64,000 nucleotides of DNA from Oceanobacillus piezotolerans (GCF_003665065.1 NZ_RCHR01000003.1:620001-684000), one strand, 5' to 3'. Counted from the first letter of the stretch, positions 46,033 to 55,687 are shown. The notes: a model not told the origin generated them from the letters alone. Program-made: numbers and translations.

Positions 46033-46659
46033 ATGAACAAAAAGTGGCTTTTTTTATTTTTAGGTATCATGATGATTTTTATCCTATCTGCATGCGGACA
46101 AGAGAACGAGGGAAATACCTCACCGGAAGAACATACTGGAGAAAATCCTGTTGTGACAATAACGATGGAAAATGATGAGCAAATTGTGCTGGAACTGTAT
46201 CCAGATGTTGCGCCTAATACGGTAGCAAACTTTGTATCACTAGTGGAAGAGGGTTACTATGATGGTTTAACGTTTCATAGAGTTATCCCTGACTTTATGA
46301 TTCAAGGTGGGGATCCAAAAGGAGATGGCACAGGTGGACCGGGTTACGCGATAAAAGGGGAATTTAGTTCTAACGGTTTTGAAAATGACTTGGCACATGA
46401 AAGAGGGGTTATCTCGATGGCGCGTTCCATGGACCCTGATTCCGCCGGCTCTCAATTCTTTATTATGCATCAAGACTCTCCTCACTTAGACGGAGAATAT
46501 GCCGCTTTTGGACGCGTGACAGAAGGAATGGAAACGGTCGATCAGATTGTTTCCGTTGAACGAGATGGAATGGACAAGCCGTTAGAGGATCAGGTGATGA
46601 AGAAAGTTGAAGTGGATACAAAGGGCGAGAATTTTCCTGAACCTGAGAAAATGGAATAA
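46033..46659 (+). CDS. Lipoprotein peptidyl-prolyl isomerase (cyclophilin)
   Basis: Cyclophilin with a lipoprotein signal: hydrophobic stretch 5-18 and lipobox ILSAC with lipidated C21, so it works on the outer face of the membrane, probably on secreted proteins. 208 residues. The catalytic domain (about 42-198) has [30 protein letters not shown] and [23 protein letters not shown]. subtilis PpiB is cytosolic, so this is a surface-attached form; C-terminal tail is acidic. Confidence 0.92.
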   Translation: MNKKWLFLFLGIMMIFILSACGQENEGNTSPEEHTGENPVVTITMENDEQIVLELYPDVAPNTVANFVSLVEEGYYDGLTFHRVIPDFMIQGGDPKGDGTGGPGYAIKGEFSSNGFENDLAHERGVISMARSMDPDSAGSQFFIMHQDSPHLDGEYAAFGRVTEGMETVDQIVSVERDGMDKPLEDQVMKKVEVDTKGENFPEPEKME

Positions 46660-46787
46660 AAACGCACTTTAAAATGAGTTTGGATCATGATTGCAAGGGA
46701 AAACTTAACATAAAGATACTTAATCTTACAGAGTTATAGAAAGCATATAAAGACTAATTGTTACAGCAAATCTGCATAGGCAAAATA

Positions 46788-46837
46788 TCCCCAGTAAAAT
46801 AGCTCGTTTGTTATAACGAGCATTTTTACTGGGGATA
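46788..46837 (+). terminator. Nested hairpin after the cyclophilin gene
   Basis: ATCCCCAGTAAAA pairs with TTTTACTGGGGAT, enclosing a second stem GCTCGTT/AACGAGC. Symmetrical; may serve both convergent genes. The rest of the 258-bp gap shows nothing notable. Confidence 0.8.
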
Positions 46838-46917
46838 ATTGTGTGATTTGAACGAAACCAATTTGAAAAACTCCTTTGTTCATTTTCATGATTCAATGAT
46901 TTTTTGGCAGTGAATCT

Positions 46918-47460
46918 TTAACTTGTTTGTTCTAAAGAATTAGATTGTAAGGTTTGCTGAATCCTTTCATCAAGAACTTGAATCCGCTCAAGCGCAGAGA
47001 AATAATCAATTTCCCTGTAATGATGGCCTCCGCCTGGCTCCTCGTCCTTCTCATCTGCTTCTGCTACGACCGTTTGTAATGAGTTCAAGTGCAACTTTCC
47101 TTCTGGAAGATAGGAATCTGTGTGTAACAGGACTGCAAGGGCAATCTCTTTCGCATCATGTAAATTCTCCCCACACCGAACGAGGAGCTTATGTGCTCTG
47201 GCAGCACCTTTGATGGCATGAATATCATTTTCCTTGTACATCTCATAGTTCCATTCTCCGTCTTTAGAATACCATTCATAGTGACCGATATCATGGAGAA
47301 ATCCAGCTTTAGCTGCTAAATCAGGATTTACATTTGTTTTTAAAGCTATATCATATGCCATTTCTGCAACAGAAATCGCATGTGCCATACCAGAACGACC
47401 AACGTATTTCTGTACAATCGGATGAATAAATAACTTCTCTAATGTCACGTTACGCTTCAT
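46918..47460 (-). CDS. HD-domain phosphohydrolase
   Basis: Metal-dependent HD-superfamily hydrolase, 180 residues, substrate unknown. The HD signature is AGFLHDIGHYEW with upstream His in SGMAHAISVAEMAYDIA and downstream AVLLHTDSYLP. Likely acts on nucleotides or a similar phosphoester. Strong AGGAGG ribosome site on the minus strand. Confidence 0.83.
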   Translation of the reverse strand: MKRNVTLEKLFIHPIVQKYVGRSGMAHAISVAEMAYDIALKTNVNPDLAAKAGFLHDIGHYEWYSKDGEWNYEMYKENDIHAIKGAARAHKLLVRCGENLHDAKEIALAVLLHTDSYLPEGKLHLNSLQTVVAEADEKDEEPGGGHHYREIDYFSALERIQVLDERIQQTLQSNSLEQTS

Positions 47461-47835
47461 GATATCTCCTCCTATTTATAATCGAAAATTATATATTGTT
47501 TGCAATAGTAACATCTTTTATCTCTCATTTCAATCTATTTGCAAGATGACTTACCACGTGAAAGGAAGGTAAAAGAGGAACGGTATAGTAAATAGACTAC
47601 AAAACCTAAAATTTTAAACAAAATACCCATATATTGGAAAAATAATAAAATTATGTGAAACCATTTTTGAATTCCTCCGTATTACTTAGAGAAGAAATCA
47701 TGTAACATAACTCCTCTACGTCTTTAGGCTTAGATCAGATTACAGTTCAAGTGTCTGGTGCCGTTGGCAAAAAAGAGCTAGGATAAGGCTACATGAATTG
47801 GAGTGGAACTTTATATACCTTAGGGGGAGATTTAT
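47461..47835. other. 375-bp gap without a recognised gene
   Basis: AT-rich intergenic sequence between the divergent HD-domain and ABC-transporter genes. I see no repeat, RNA structure or clear operator in it; promoters for both genes must lie here. Confidence 0.5.
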
Positions 47836-48759
47836 TTGTCAGAAGCCGCAATGAAAATTATCAATTTAAAGAAATCTATTGGAAAGAAGGAAATTATTAA
47901 GGGATTGGATTTTGAAATCCATAAAGGGGAAGTATTTGGTTTTATCGGACCGAATGGTGCGGGGAAAACAACAACCATTCGAATGATGGTAGGTTTGATG
48001 AAAATAACAGATGGAGACGTACATATTCTTGGTAAAAGTATCAAACAGGATTATAAAGAAGCAATCAAAGAGGTCGGGGCAATTGTAGAAAATCCGGAAA
48101 TGTATCCCTTTATGACCGGTATGCAGAATTTAAAGCATTTTGCTCGAATGATTCCAGGCGTAACGATGGAGAACATCAAAGAGGTTGTTTCCTTAGTCAA
48201 TTTGGAAAAGGCGATTCATGACAAGGTTGGAAAGTACTCTTTAGGAATGAGACAGCGATTGGGTATCGCGCAAGCTCTCCTGCATCATCCATCTGTATTA
48301 ATCCTTGATGAACCGACAAATGGACTGGACCCAGCGGGTATTCGTGAAATTCGTCACTATGTTCGCCGTTTAGCCACGGAAAAAAATGTAGCGGTTATTA
48401 TTTCCAGCCACCTTTTATCCGAAGTGGAACTCATGTGTGACCGAATTGGAATCATTAAGAATGGGGAACTCATTGCGATTCAATCGGTAAATGATAATGA
48501 ACAAATGGAACCGGAAGCCATTACTGTTCAATTAGAGGTGCGACCTGCAAATAAAGCCATTGAACTATTAAAAACAAATCATCAAATCGATGCAACCCTA
48601 ACACGCGGGCTTGTAACATTGCAAATTGGCAGGGAACAAATACCAAACATCATTAAAACATTTGTCGAGCATGATGTTTCCGTTTATCAAGTAGAAATTC
48701 CGAAATCTACGCTGGAAGATAAGTTCTTTGATGTGATAGGAGAGAGTGTGAATGGGTAA
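47836..48759 (+). CDS. ABC transporter ATP-binding protein (BcrA type)
   Basis: ATPase of a two-gene exporter, 307 residues. Walker A GPNGAGKTT, Q-loop region VGAIVENPEMYPFMTG, signature YSLGMRQRLGIAQ, Walker B VLILDEPTNGLDP and H-loop SSHLLSE. The pattern is that of bacitracin/lantibiotic-type exporters. TTG start after GGGGGAG. The partner permease overlaps by 8 bp. Confidence 0.93.
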   Translation: MSEAAMKIINLKKSIGKKEIIKGLDFEIHKGEVFGFIGPNGAGKTTTIRMMVGLMKITDGDVHILGKSIKQDYKEAIKEVGAIVENPEMYPFMTGMQNLKHFARMIPGVTMENIKEVVSLVNLEKAIHDKVGKYSLGMRQRLGIAQALLHHPSVLILDEPTNGLDPAGIREIRHYVRRLATEKNVAVIISSHLLSEVELMCDRIGIIKNGELIAIQSVNDNEQMEPEAITVQLEVRPANKAIELLKTNHQIDATLTRGLVTLQIGREQIPNIIKTFVEHDVSVYQVEIPKSTLEDKFFDVIGESVNG

Positions 48760-49702
48760 TCTATTTAAGCTTACGTACAATGAAATTTTTAAAATTTATA
48801 TACAGAAATCAACCTGGGCGATGTATATTCTCCTTGCGATACTGTTAATTGGTTTAGGAATTCTTAGTAATACGATGGGAGACTATACGGATTATACGGA
48901 AGAGAATTGGCGCACGGAATTACAAGCGGAAAATGAAAAGCTGACAGAAGAAATGGAACAAGATGAATTCATGCAAGGATATAATTCTTCGGTGATCGCG
49001 AAGAACAATTACTACTTAGAGAATGACATTCAGCCTGTAGGTTATGGAGCATGGCAATTTGTCATGGAGAATCAGCTTTTCCTTTCGATTGTAAGTTTAT
49101 TTACCATAGTTGTAGCTGGGGGAATTATTGCTAATGAATTCCGCTGGGGGACGATAAAGCTTTTATTAATCCGTCCGATTTCAAGGTCTAAGATTTTACT
49201 GTCCAAGTTCATCGCTGTATTGTTATTTGCGCTCGTTACCCTTGTTTTCGTTATTGTTTTATCGTTTATTATAGGTGCTCTTTTCTTTGGCATTGAAGGT
49301 CTTAATCCATCTATTGTGATAGAAGGTGCGAATGGATTAGAATATGTATCTGTTCTCGGGCAGGTTGCTTCAGGCTATGGCTTCAAGCTAATCAATCTTG
49401 TCATGATGGCTACGTTTGCGTTTATGATCTCAAGTATTTTCCGAAATAGTGCACTTGCTATTGGATTAGCCGTATTTCTAATGATGGCAGGAAGTTCGAT
49501 TGTTTCCTTCTTTGCCGATAAAGAATGGGCGAAGTATATCCTGTTTGCAAATACAGATTTAAGCCAATATGCCAATGGAGCCGAACCCTGGATTGAGGGG
49601 ATGAGTCTCTCATTCTCTGTAACGATGCTCATTATCTACTTTATCGTCTTTGTTGTGGCAGCATGGAGTGTGTTTACAAAACGTGATGTAGCAGGAAACT
49701 AA
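48752..49702 (+). CDS. ABC-2 family permease
   Basis: Membrane subunit partner of the preceding ATPase, 316 residues with six predicted hydrophobic segments (first at about 20-40, then after a 70-residue extracellular loop rich in acidic residues). The GGIIANEFRWGTIKLLLIRPISRSKILLSK stretch, split here into GGIIANEFRWGTIK and LIRPISRSKIL, is the usual ABC-2 coupling region. Antimicrobial-peptide resistance is likely from family context but the substrate is unknown. Confidence 0.9.
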   Translation: MGNLFKLTYNEIFKIYIQKSTWAMYILLAILLIGLGILSNTMGDYTDYTEENWRTELQAENEKLTEEMEQDEFMQGYNSSVIAKNNYYLENDIQPVGYGAWQFVMENQLFLSIVSLFTIVVAGGIIANEFRWGTIKLLLIRPISRSKILLSKFIAVLLFALVTLVFVIVLSFIIGALFFGIEGLNPSIVIEGANGLEYVSVLGQVASGYGFKLINLVMMATFAFMISSIFRNSALAIGLAVFLMMAGSSIVSFFADKEWAKYILFANTDLSQYANGAEPWIEGMSLSFSVTMLIIYFIVFVVAAWSVFTKRDVAGN

Positions 49703-49720
49703 AAATATACGAAACATAAG

Positions 49721-49753
49721 AAGATGCTCAAGGGATTTCTTGGGCATCTTTTT
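49721..49753 (+). terminator. Terminator of the ABC exporter operon
   Basis: AAGATGCTCAAG / CTTGGGCATCTT (one wobble) with five Ts. Confidence 0.9.
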
Positions 49754-49811
49754 GCAGTATGATAAAATATGTTAGAACATTAAGAAAAGTAACGTGAGAA
49801 GGGATGGTTAT

Positions 49812-50747
49812 ATGAAAGTATTATTTCATGGAGCAGGTGCATTAGGGGGATATTTCGGTGGCAGGATGCTAGAGGCTGGATATAACGTTTCCTATTTGGT
49901 GAGGGAAAGAAGAGCAGAGCAACTGCGGAAGGAAGGTTTGAAGATTCATAGTCCGGCAGGTGATTATGAAAATAAAGAAGTGAAGCTATATACTTCCACT
50001 GAGGAAATAGAAGAGATGGATCTGATCATTCTCGCAGTTAAAGGCTATCACCTCCAACAGGCAATCCCACAGATTAAAGTGATTGCCCAGCGAACAGGAG
50101 CATTTGTCCTCCCTTTATTAAATGGCATGGAGCATATTCAGCAATTAAGGGAAGCGGTTGGTATCGAAAAGGTGCTAGGCGGATTTGCATCGATTATTGC
50201 AACATTGAACGACAAAGGCCATGTAATCCATTCCAATAAAGGAAGTGCCATCAAGTTTGGAGCCCTTCACGAGGCACAAGTCGGCATCTGTGAAAAATTG
50301 GAAGAGATAAATCATGATATCCAGGCAGCTATTTTGCGTGAAGATGATATTTTAAAACATATGTGGAAAAAGTACATTTTTATAACAGCATTTTCTGGTG
50401 TGACCTCGGCAACAAAGCTCCCAGCAGGATTTATTGCAAATATAGAAGCAACATATAGAGTAGCAAGAAATGTCGTGTTGGAGATGTCCCAGTTAGCCGG
50501 TAAGGAGGGGATCTCTTTTTCAGAAGAAGAAGTGGATAAAATCGTTTCCAGCATGAGAGGTCTTGCGAAAGAGGCGACTTCCTCGATGCATCAGGATTTG
50601 CGAAAGGGTTTACCGATAGAAGTAGAGCATTTACATGGGGGAGCATTGCGAATGGCAGCAAAGCATGATTTACAGTTACCTGTCATTGAAACGCTATATG
50701 GGTTATTAAAGCCATATGAGAACGGGGAGCCAAATAATAGGCAGTAA
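49812..50747 (+). CDS. 2-dehydropantoate 2-reductase family protein
   Basis: NADPH-dependent ketopantoate-reductase fold, 311 residues from ATG 49812 (AGAAGGGATG ribosome site). Rossmann motif FHGAGALGGYFGGRM; catalytic Lys region HMWKKYIFITAFSGVTSA; C-terminal DLRKGLPIEVEHLHGG. It may be PanE of pantothenate synthesis or a paralogue acting on another 2-keto acid; no pan genes adjoin. The next gene starts 20 bp after it. Confidence 0.85.
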   Translation: MKVLFHGAGALGGYFGGRMLEAGYNVSYLVRERRAEQLRKEGLKIHSPAGDYENKEVKLYTSTEEIEEMDLIILAVKGYHLQQAIPQIKVIAQRTGAFVLPLLNGMEHIQQLREAVGIEKVLGGFASIIATLNDKGHVIHSNKGSAIKFGALHEAQVGICEKLEEINHDIQAAILREDDILKHMWKKYIFITAFSGVTSATKLPAGFIANIEATYRVARNVVLEMSQLAGKEGISFSEEEVDKIVSSMRGLAKEATSSMHQDLRKGLPIEVEHLHGGALRMAAKHDLQLPVIETLYGLLKPYENGEPNNRQ

Positions 50748-50766
50748 AAAAACAGGAGTTGAAGTG

Positions 50767-51372
50767 ATGAAGAAAGAAAAGCTTCAAAAGAAGTATGATA
50801 AACAAGCCAGAATGTATGACAATCATCGTAATGAGTACCTCCATAAATGGAGAAATAAACTATTAGCGAAAGCTTCTGGCAGCGTATTAGAAGTAGGGGT
50901 AGGTGCAGGAGCTAACTTTCCTTTTTACCAAGAGGCGACCGAACACATTACAGCAGTTGACATGAGCATAGAAATGATAAAACGGGCGAAAAGAAGAGCA
51001 GCCCAATATAATCTCCAGACAACTTTTCTCCAAAAAGATGTCGATGAACTACACTTTAAAGCCGAGTCTTTTGACTGTATTGTTTCCAGTTTAACAGTAT
51101 GTGCCTACCCAGATCCGGTTTCGACACTTCAACGATTTAGTCACTGGTGTAAGAAAGACGGGAGGATTCTATTGCTGGAGCATGGTATAAGTCCCCATGC
51201 CTTTCTAAAAATGGCTCAACATGCAATCGATCCGCTGTACAAGATAATCTCTGGATGCCATTGTAATCGAGATATATTAAACCTTCTTAAGAAAGCGAAT
51301 ATAAACGTTATCAACGTCGATCGGCAATGGAAGGGGATGCTTTATGTCATCGAAGCATCTCCAGCTCAGTGA
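50767..51372 (+). CDS. SAM-dependent methyltransferase
   Basis: Class I methyltransferase, 201 residues. SAM motif I VLEVGVGAGANFPFY, acidic loop AVDMSIEMIKRAK and motif IV DCIVSSLTVCAYPDP. The cysteine pair CHCNRD near the C-terminus recalls UbiE/thiopurine-like enzymes. Substrate unknown. ATG 50767 is chosen because AACAGGAG lies just before it; the longer frame begins inside the preceding gene. Confidence 0.86.
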   Translation: MKKEKLQKKYDKQARMYDNHRNEYLHKWRNKLLAKASGSVLEVGVGAGANFPFYQEATEHITAVDMSIEMIKRAKRRAAQYNLQTTFLQKDVDELHFKAESFDCIVSSLTVCAYPDPVSTLQRFSHWCKKDGRILLLEHGISPHAFLKMAQHAIDPLYKIISGCHCNRDILNLLKKANINVINVDRQWKGMLYVIEASPAQ

Positions 51373-51420
51373 AGTTAGGAGAGGGAGGCTTTGTTAGTTA
51401 GAAGATTCCTCCCTGACACT

Positions 51421-51843
51421 TTAGTCCATGTTCTGAAGCTTTCTAACATTATTAGAGTGAAACGGGGAATCCACTTGTTCATCTACTACACTAAATGGGT
51501 TCTGATCTAAATCGTAGAAATCAAAGTACTTCATTCCCCCAAAGTCTTTAATTGGTGTAGTAGTCACATTATTTTCATGAAAGTGCTTATATGCAAGGTT
51601 AATGTCATCCACTACAAAATTATAATAAGAATTTTTCTTATTACCCTTAATGACAAACTCTGTTGGTTGCTTGGTATCAACTTCCACAAGGGCAAGTTGT
51701 GTAGAACCATTTGGGAGGTAAAACCCTGCCCCATCTTCCCAGCTGTCAATCAACTTTGCACCCAAGTTCTTCTCATACCATTCGATAGACTTCTTTACAT
51801 TTGTAACAGGAATAAATATGCCGCCAATTTTAAACATATACAT
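51421..51843 (-). CDS. VOC/glyoxalase-fold protein 1
   Basis: Vicinal-oxygen-chelate superfamily protein, 140 residues, likely dimer with two beta-alpha-beta-beta-beta units. Seen are FIPVTNVKKSIEWYEKNLG, FYLPNGSTQLALVEVD and the end FYDLDQNPFSVV. The first metal ligand place in strand 1 is not a His, so a metal-independent or degenerate member is possible. Two relatives are at 55280 and 57734. Confidence 0.83.
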   Translation of the reverse strand: MYMFKIGGIFIPVTNVKKSIEWYEKNLGAKLIDSWEDGAGFYLPNGSTQLALVEVDTKQPTEFVIKGNKKNSYYNFVVDDINLAYKHFHENNVTTTPIKDFGGMKYFDFYDLDQNPFSVVDEQVDSPFHSNNVRKLQNMD

Positions 51844-51899
51844 TCTCCTTCCTTTATTGCAGGTTAGCTGGCTGTAAGACTCATAATGAGAAGAATCCG

Positions 51900-52010
51900 A
51901 TTAGAATAGATGAAAAGTGAGTAGGGGAGTGGTTCTTGTCAAACGCCTAATACTCGCCTCATAGTCAAACCCATTGTGGTGTTAAAACTCAGTGAAGTTT
52001 CACTTTACCT
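51900..52010. repeat. Multi-hairpin repeat element, copy B (inverted)
   Basis: On the minus strand it reads TAAAGTGAAACTTCACTGAG, TTTAACACC and later TAGGCGTTTGAC, the same ordered boxes as copy A at 24031-24125. It fills the gap (51844-52138) before the RNase J gene, whose AGGAGG ribosome site follows. Confidence 0.45.
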
Positions 52011-52138
52011 GCCTATTCTTTTCCATTCTAGATGAAGGGTCCAGATTCCTCCTTTTCCAGTCAACACAACCTTATATCTAATAAAAATAAGGATCACAGG
52101 ACATAATATCATTAACTTAACCCTAGGAGGATACCAAC

Positions 52139-53797
52139 GTGGCGAACCATTTATCCATTTTCGCTTTAGGCGGCTTAAATGAAATTGGAAAAAATATGTA
52201 TGTAATAGAATATGGTGAGGATATGATCATCATCGATTGCGGGAATAAATTTCCAGATGAGAGCTTATTGGGAATTGACTTAATTATCCCGGATATATCC
52301 TATTTAATCGAAAACAAAGAAAAGGTGAAAGCGTTAATTGTGACGCATGGTCATGAAGATCACATTGGCGGAATTCCATTTTTATTAAAACAGCTTAGAA
52401 TCCCTGTATATGCCACACGATTTACGTTAGGTCTAATCGAACTTAAATTAAAAGAGCATAGAATTCTGAGAGAAAGTCAGCTCATTGAAATCAATAGTGA
52501 GTCGCATTTTTCAGTTGGAGCTATTGGTGTTCAATTTTTCAAAGTGACTCACAGTATTCCAGATTGTTTAGGAATCGTCTTTCAGACACCGGAAGGGAAT
52601 ATTGTGCATACTGGAGATTTTAAATTTGATTTAACCCCTGTAAATAACCAGCATTCAGAAATACATAAGATGGCTTCAATTGGATCGGAGGGAGTCTTGC
52701 TTCTGTTATCTGAATCCACTAATGTGGAGCGGCCAGGGTGGACTCCAACAGAACAAAGAGTTGGAGAGCATGTGGACGCGGTGTTTATGAAAGCAGACCG
52801 GAAAATTATTATTTCTACTTTTGCTTCCAATGTAAGTCGTGTTCAGCAGGTGGTACATGCAGCATATAAAACAAATCGAAAACTGGCGCTGCTAGGACGA
52901 AGCATGGTCAATGTCGTTAGAATTGCAATGGAACGTGGTTATCTTACCGTTCCAGATGGAATGTTAATCGACCGGGATGAGATCCATGATTTTCCTCCAG
53001 AAAAAGTTGTCATTCTGTGTACAGGTAGTCAGGGAGAACCAATGGCAGCACTAGCTAGACTGTCAACTGGGAATTTCCGCGGAGTGGAAGTTTTACCCGG
53101 GGATACGATTATTTTTGCTGCTGGTCCAATACCAGGAAATGAAAAAGCAGTCACCACGATCGTAGACAATTTATATGCACTGGGAGCAAAAGTGATTTAC
53201 GGGTCAGGAAGCACTTCGGGAATGCATGTTTCTGGTCATGGATACCAGGAAGATTTGAAGTTTATGCTGACAATAATGAAACCGAAATACTTTATTCCCA
53301 TTCATGGTGAATATCGAATGCTGCATCATCATCGATTGTTGGCAGAAACCGTTGGTGTTGAACGGGAGAATACGTTTATTTTGAAAAACGGTGACATCGT
53401 GGATATTGAAGAAGGTATGGCACGTCAAACACGCAATATACCGATTGGGGACTCTTACGTAGATCATGGCGACGTTGGAATTGGGGAATTTGTCTTACGT
53501 GATCGTAAGAAACTGTCTGAGGATGGTATGCTGATGATAATTGTCACCTTGAGCAAGAGTGACGAGAGGATGCTGTCCGAGCCAGAAACGATATCTCGTG
53601 GCTTTATTGACCGGGACTTCTCGGGAATACGTAAAGAAGTAAACAAAATAACAATAGAAACGGTAAATGAACTATTATTGGCGAGCCGAACATCAAGGAA
53701 CACGATGAAAAAGAATATTAAAAAAGCAGTTCGCGAATATATCGGAGCTAAGCATAAGAAAAAGCCAATGATCGTACCCATTATCATTGAAATATAA
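52139..53797 (+). CDS. RNase J family ribonuclease
   Basis: Metallo-beta-lactamase/beta-CASP ribonuclease, 552 residues, with 5'-exo and endonuclease activity expected. The zinc motif is complete: H70, H72, D74, H75 in THGHEDHIGG, with VHTGDFKFD and the beta-CASP IHGEYRM. RNase J2 has a decayed HGHDENIGG, so this is the J1-like active type, but several blocks differ from J1, and the position away from ykqC neighbours suggests an additional paralogue. GTG start after CTAGGAGG. Confidence 0.88.
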   Translation: MANHLSIFALGGLNEIGKNMYVIEYGEDMIIIDCGNKFPDESLLGIDLIIPDISYLIENKEKVKALIVTHGHEDHIGGIPFLLKQLRIPVYATRFTLGLIELKLKEHRILRESQLIEINSESHFSVGAIGVQFFKVTHSIPDCLGIVFQTPEGNIVHTGDFKFDLTPVNNQHSEIHKMASIGSEGVLLLLSESTNVERPGWTPTEQRVGEHVDAVFMKADRKIIISTFASNVSRVQQVVHAAYKTNRKLALLGRSMVNVVRIAMERGYLTVPDGMLIDRDEIHDFPPEKVVILCTGSQGEPMAALARLSTGNFRGVEVLPGDTIIFAAGPIPGNEKAVTTIVDNLYALGAKVIYGSGSTSGMHVSGHGYQEDLKFMLTIMKPKYFIPIHGEYRMLHHHRLLAETVGVERENTFILKNGDIVDIEEGMARQTRNIPIGDSYVDHGDVGIGEFVLRDRKKLSEDGMLMIIVTLSKSDERMLSEPETISRGFIDRDFSGIRKEVNKITIETVNELLLASRTSRNTMKKNIKKAVREYIGAKHKKKPMIVPIIIEI

Positions 53798-54331
53798 TGA
53801 GTAGTGTTGTTATCGCCTCGTGTTATAAGTAAAGAGTTATCGGTAAATGGAGAACTTTAAAAAATATCCACCTCCATTTACCGATAAATCGTTGGTGTAG
53901 CTTTGACATTTTTTATAATTATTCTTTTTCTCTTTCGTAAACGTACTTTGCATAATGCGTCATCTTCATTTCATACATAGAATTCATACTCATCAAGTCT
54001 TCTTCTTAAATAATAGACTGAATAAAACTATCTCCCTATACCAATAGGCCCTATATAATACAATCCAATTGGTTTGAAAAGTTGGTTTAAGAGTAACTAT
54101 TACAGCAACGTTAGCCACTTGAGTTTCTTTATACTTACTTTAATTTCCAAGATATTGATTTTTTAGCGTCTAGAAACATGACTATGCAAAGTATAGACCA
54201 AGTAGAACCAATTCACCTAACTATATCTTATTTGTAATATAGGAAATATACTCTTAAACATGCTGTAAACGCACTAAGGCTTTTCATATGGTAAACTTTC
54301 CTTGTCAGTAAATATAAGGGGGAACTACAAT
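53798..54331. other. 534-bp gap with a long terminator-like hairpin
   Basis: A perfect 15-bp inverted repeat, TATCGGTAAATGGAG with CTCCATTTACCGATA (53838-53886), lies 40 bp after the RNase J gene and lacks a T-run. The remainder is AT-rich. A minus-strand frame of about 25 codons near 53919-53995 is too short to support. No riboswitch was recognised. Confidence 0.5.
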
Positions 54332-55174
54332 ATGAAAAAGTTAGTTACATTGATTGTAGGCTTCATTGTTATTGGGGTTTCTGCAACGACTGTTTCAGCA
54401 GCTGCAGATTACGAAGTGAAAAAAGGAGACAGCCTTTGGGCGATAGCCAGAAATAATAACACTAGTGTTGAGGTGTTGATGGATATAAACGACATGCATT
54501 CCACAACCATTTATCCGAAACAAGTTTTAAAGATTACCAAAGAGGAAGCAGTGGAAACAGCGGAAGCAGCGTATTACAAAGTTCAACCAGGAGATACATT
54601 GTCCGAGATCAGTAAAAAATACGGGGGAAACGTGACGGTTTCGAATTTGATGGCATGGAATAACTTAGCCTCAGATTTCATTGTGGTAGGTCAACAGTTG
54701 ACTGTAAATGGTGCAACTCCAGTTGAAAATACGGCAGAGTTAGAAACACAATCGGTAGAAGCTACAGAGAATGAGGAAGTACATACATCCGAAGAAAGTG
54801 TGGCTGTGACTGAGGAGAAGGTAGAAGAGGTTGAGGAAGTGGAAGAGGCGAAAGAAACTGTAGCACAAGATTCAGAACCTGAGGGAAGAACAATCGCTGT
54901 CGAATCAACAGCCTATACCGCTCATTGTGCTGGATGCTCAGGTGTTACGGCGACTGGAATTGATTTACGTGCAAACCCTAATATGAAGTTAATTGCTGTG
55001 GATCCGAATGTCATCCCGCTTGGCTCTAAAGTATATGTAGAAGGCTATGGCTATGCAGTAGCAGGCGATACCGGCGGTGCTATTCGTGGGAATAAAATAG
55101 ATGTTCATGTTCCAACGAAAGATGAAGCATATCAGTGGGGAAGACGCACAGTCAATGTAACAATAGTGGATTAA
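54332..55174 (+). CDS. Secreted cell-wall protein with two LysM repeats and a 3D domain (YocH type)
   Basis: Exported peptidoglycan-binding and probably lytic protein, 280 residues. Signal peptide 1-24 (MKKLVTLIVGFIVIG ... SAAA), LysM 1 about 25-69 (YEVKKGDSLWAIAR), LysM 2 about 80-126 (YKVQPGDTLSEISKKYG), a long Glu/Val-rich linker, and a C-terminal 3D (MltA-like) domain about 193-280 with its Asp residues in VDPNVIPLG, AGDTGGAIRG and KIDVHV. B. subtilis YocH of this type is controlled by WalRK. ATG 54332 follows AAGGGGGA. Confidence 0.92.
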   Translation: MKKLVTLIVGFIVIGVSATTVSAAADYEVKKGDSLWAIARNNNTSVEVLMDINDMHSTTIYPKQVLKITKEEAVETAEAAYYKVQPGDTLSEISKKYGGNVTVSNLMAWNNLASDFIVVGQQLTVNGATPVENTAELETQSVEATENEEVHTSEESVAVTEEKVEEVEEVEEAKETVAQDSEPEGRTIAVESTAYTAHCAGCSGVTATGIDLRANPNMKLIAVDPNVIPLGSKVYVEGYGYAVAGDTGGAIRGNKIDVHVPTKDEAYQWGRRTVNVTIVD

Positions 55175-55217
55175 AAAAGCAAGGAAGCATCGAGATTAAG
55201 ATGCTTCCTTGCTTTTT
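55174..55217 (+). terminator. Terminator of the LysM/3D gene
   Basis: AAAAAGCAAGGAAGCATC pairs with GATGCTTCCTTGCTTTTT, 18 bp. Confidence 0.95.
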
Positions 55218-55279
55218 GCTTGCAGATAGCCGTATACTAATAGAGTGAAAATTAAAAACATTATAAGGTGGCGAGGATT

Positions 55280-55687
55280 TTGGTAAAGTTATGGAGAGTA
55301 GGTACAACATATATTCCAGTAGCGAATGTGGAACGTTCTTCTGAGTGGTATCAATCCAAACTGGAAGCAAAATTAAGTTTTAAGGATGAAGATAAAGCGA
55401 TTATGAACCTAGCAAACCAAAGTTTCTTTTTAGTGAAAGCAAAAGAGGGAGAAAGTGCAAATTTCTATGATAGAGATGGAGAAAAGCACTTCTCCTTAAC
55501 ATTTGAAGTCAATGGTTTAGACGCGCTAGAAAGCTTACATAGAGAATTATCAGCAAGAGAAGTAGTAGTAGGCCACATTGAAAACAGAGGACATGCAGGG
55601 AGAAATTTTGTGTTTTCGGATATAGATGGCAACCTATTTGATGTATGGAGTGAACTGAGTCAGGAATTTAAAGAAAAGTATTTATAG
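55280..55687 (+). CDS. VOC/glyoxalase-fold protein 2
   Basis: 135-residue vicinal-oxygen-chelate protein. TTYIPVANVERSSEWYQSK near the start, HFSLTFEVNGLDALE in the middle and FSDIDGNLFDVWSE at the end are typical. TTG 55280 is preferred since GGCGAGG precedes it; GTG 55268 is possible. Related to the genes at 51421 and 57734. Confidence 0.8.
   Translation: MVKLWRVGTTYIPVANVERSSEWYQSKLEAKLSFKDEDKAIMNLANQSFFLVKAKEGESANFYDRDGEKHFSLTFEVNGLDALESLHRELSAREVVVGHIENRGHAGRNFVFSDIDGNLFDVWSELSQEFKEKYL

Noticed and set aside
53919..53995. Minus-strand 25-codon frame ending KYVYEREKE
   Set aside because: Too short, no clear ribosome site and no recognised relative.
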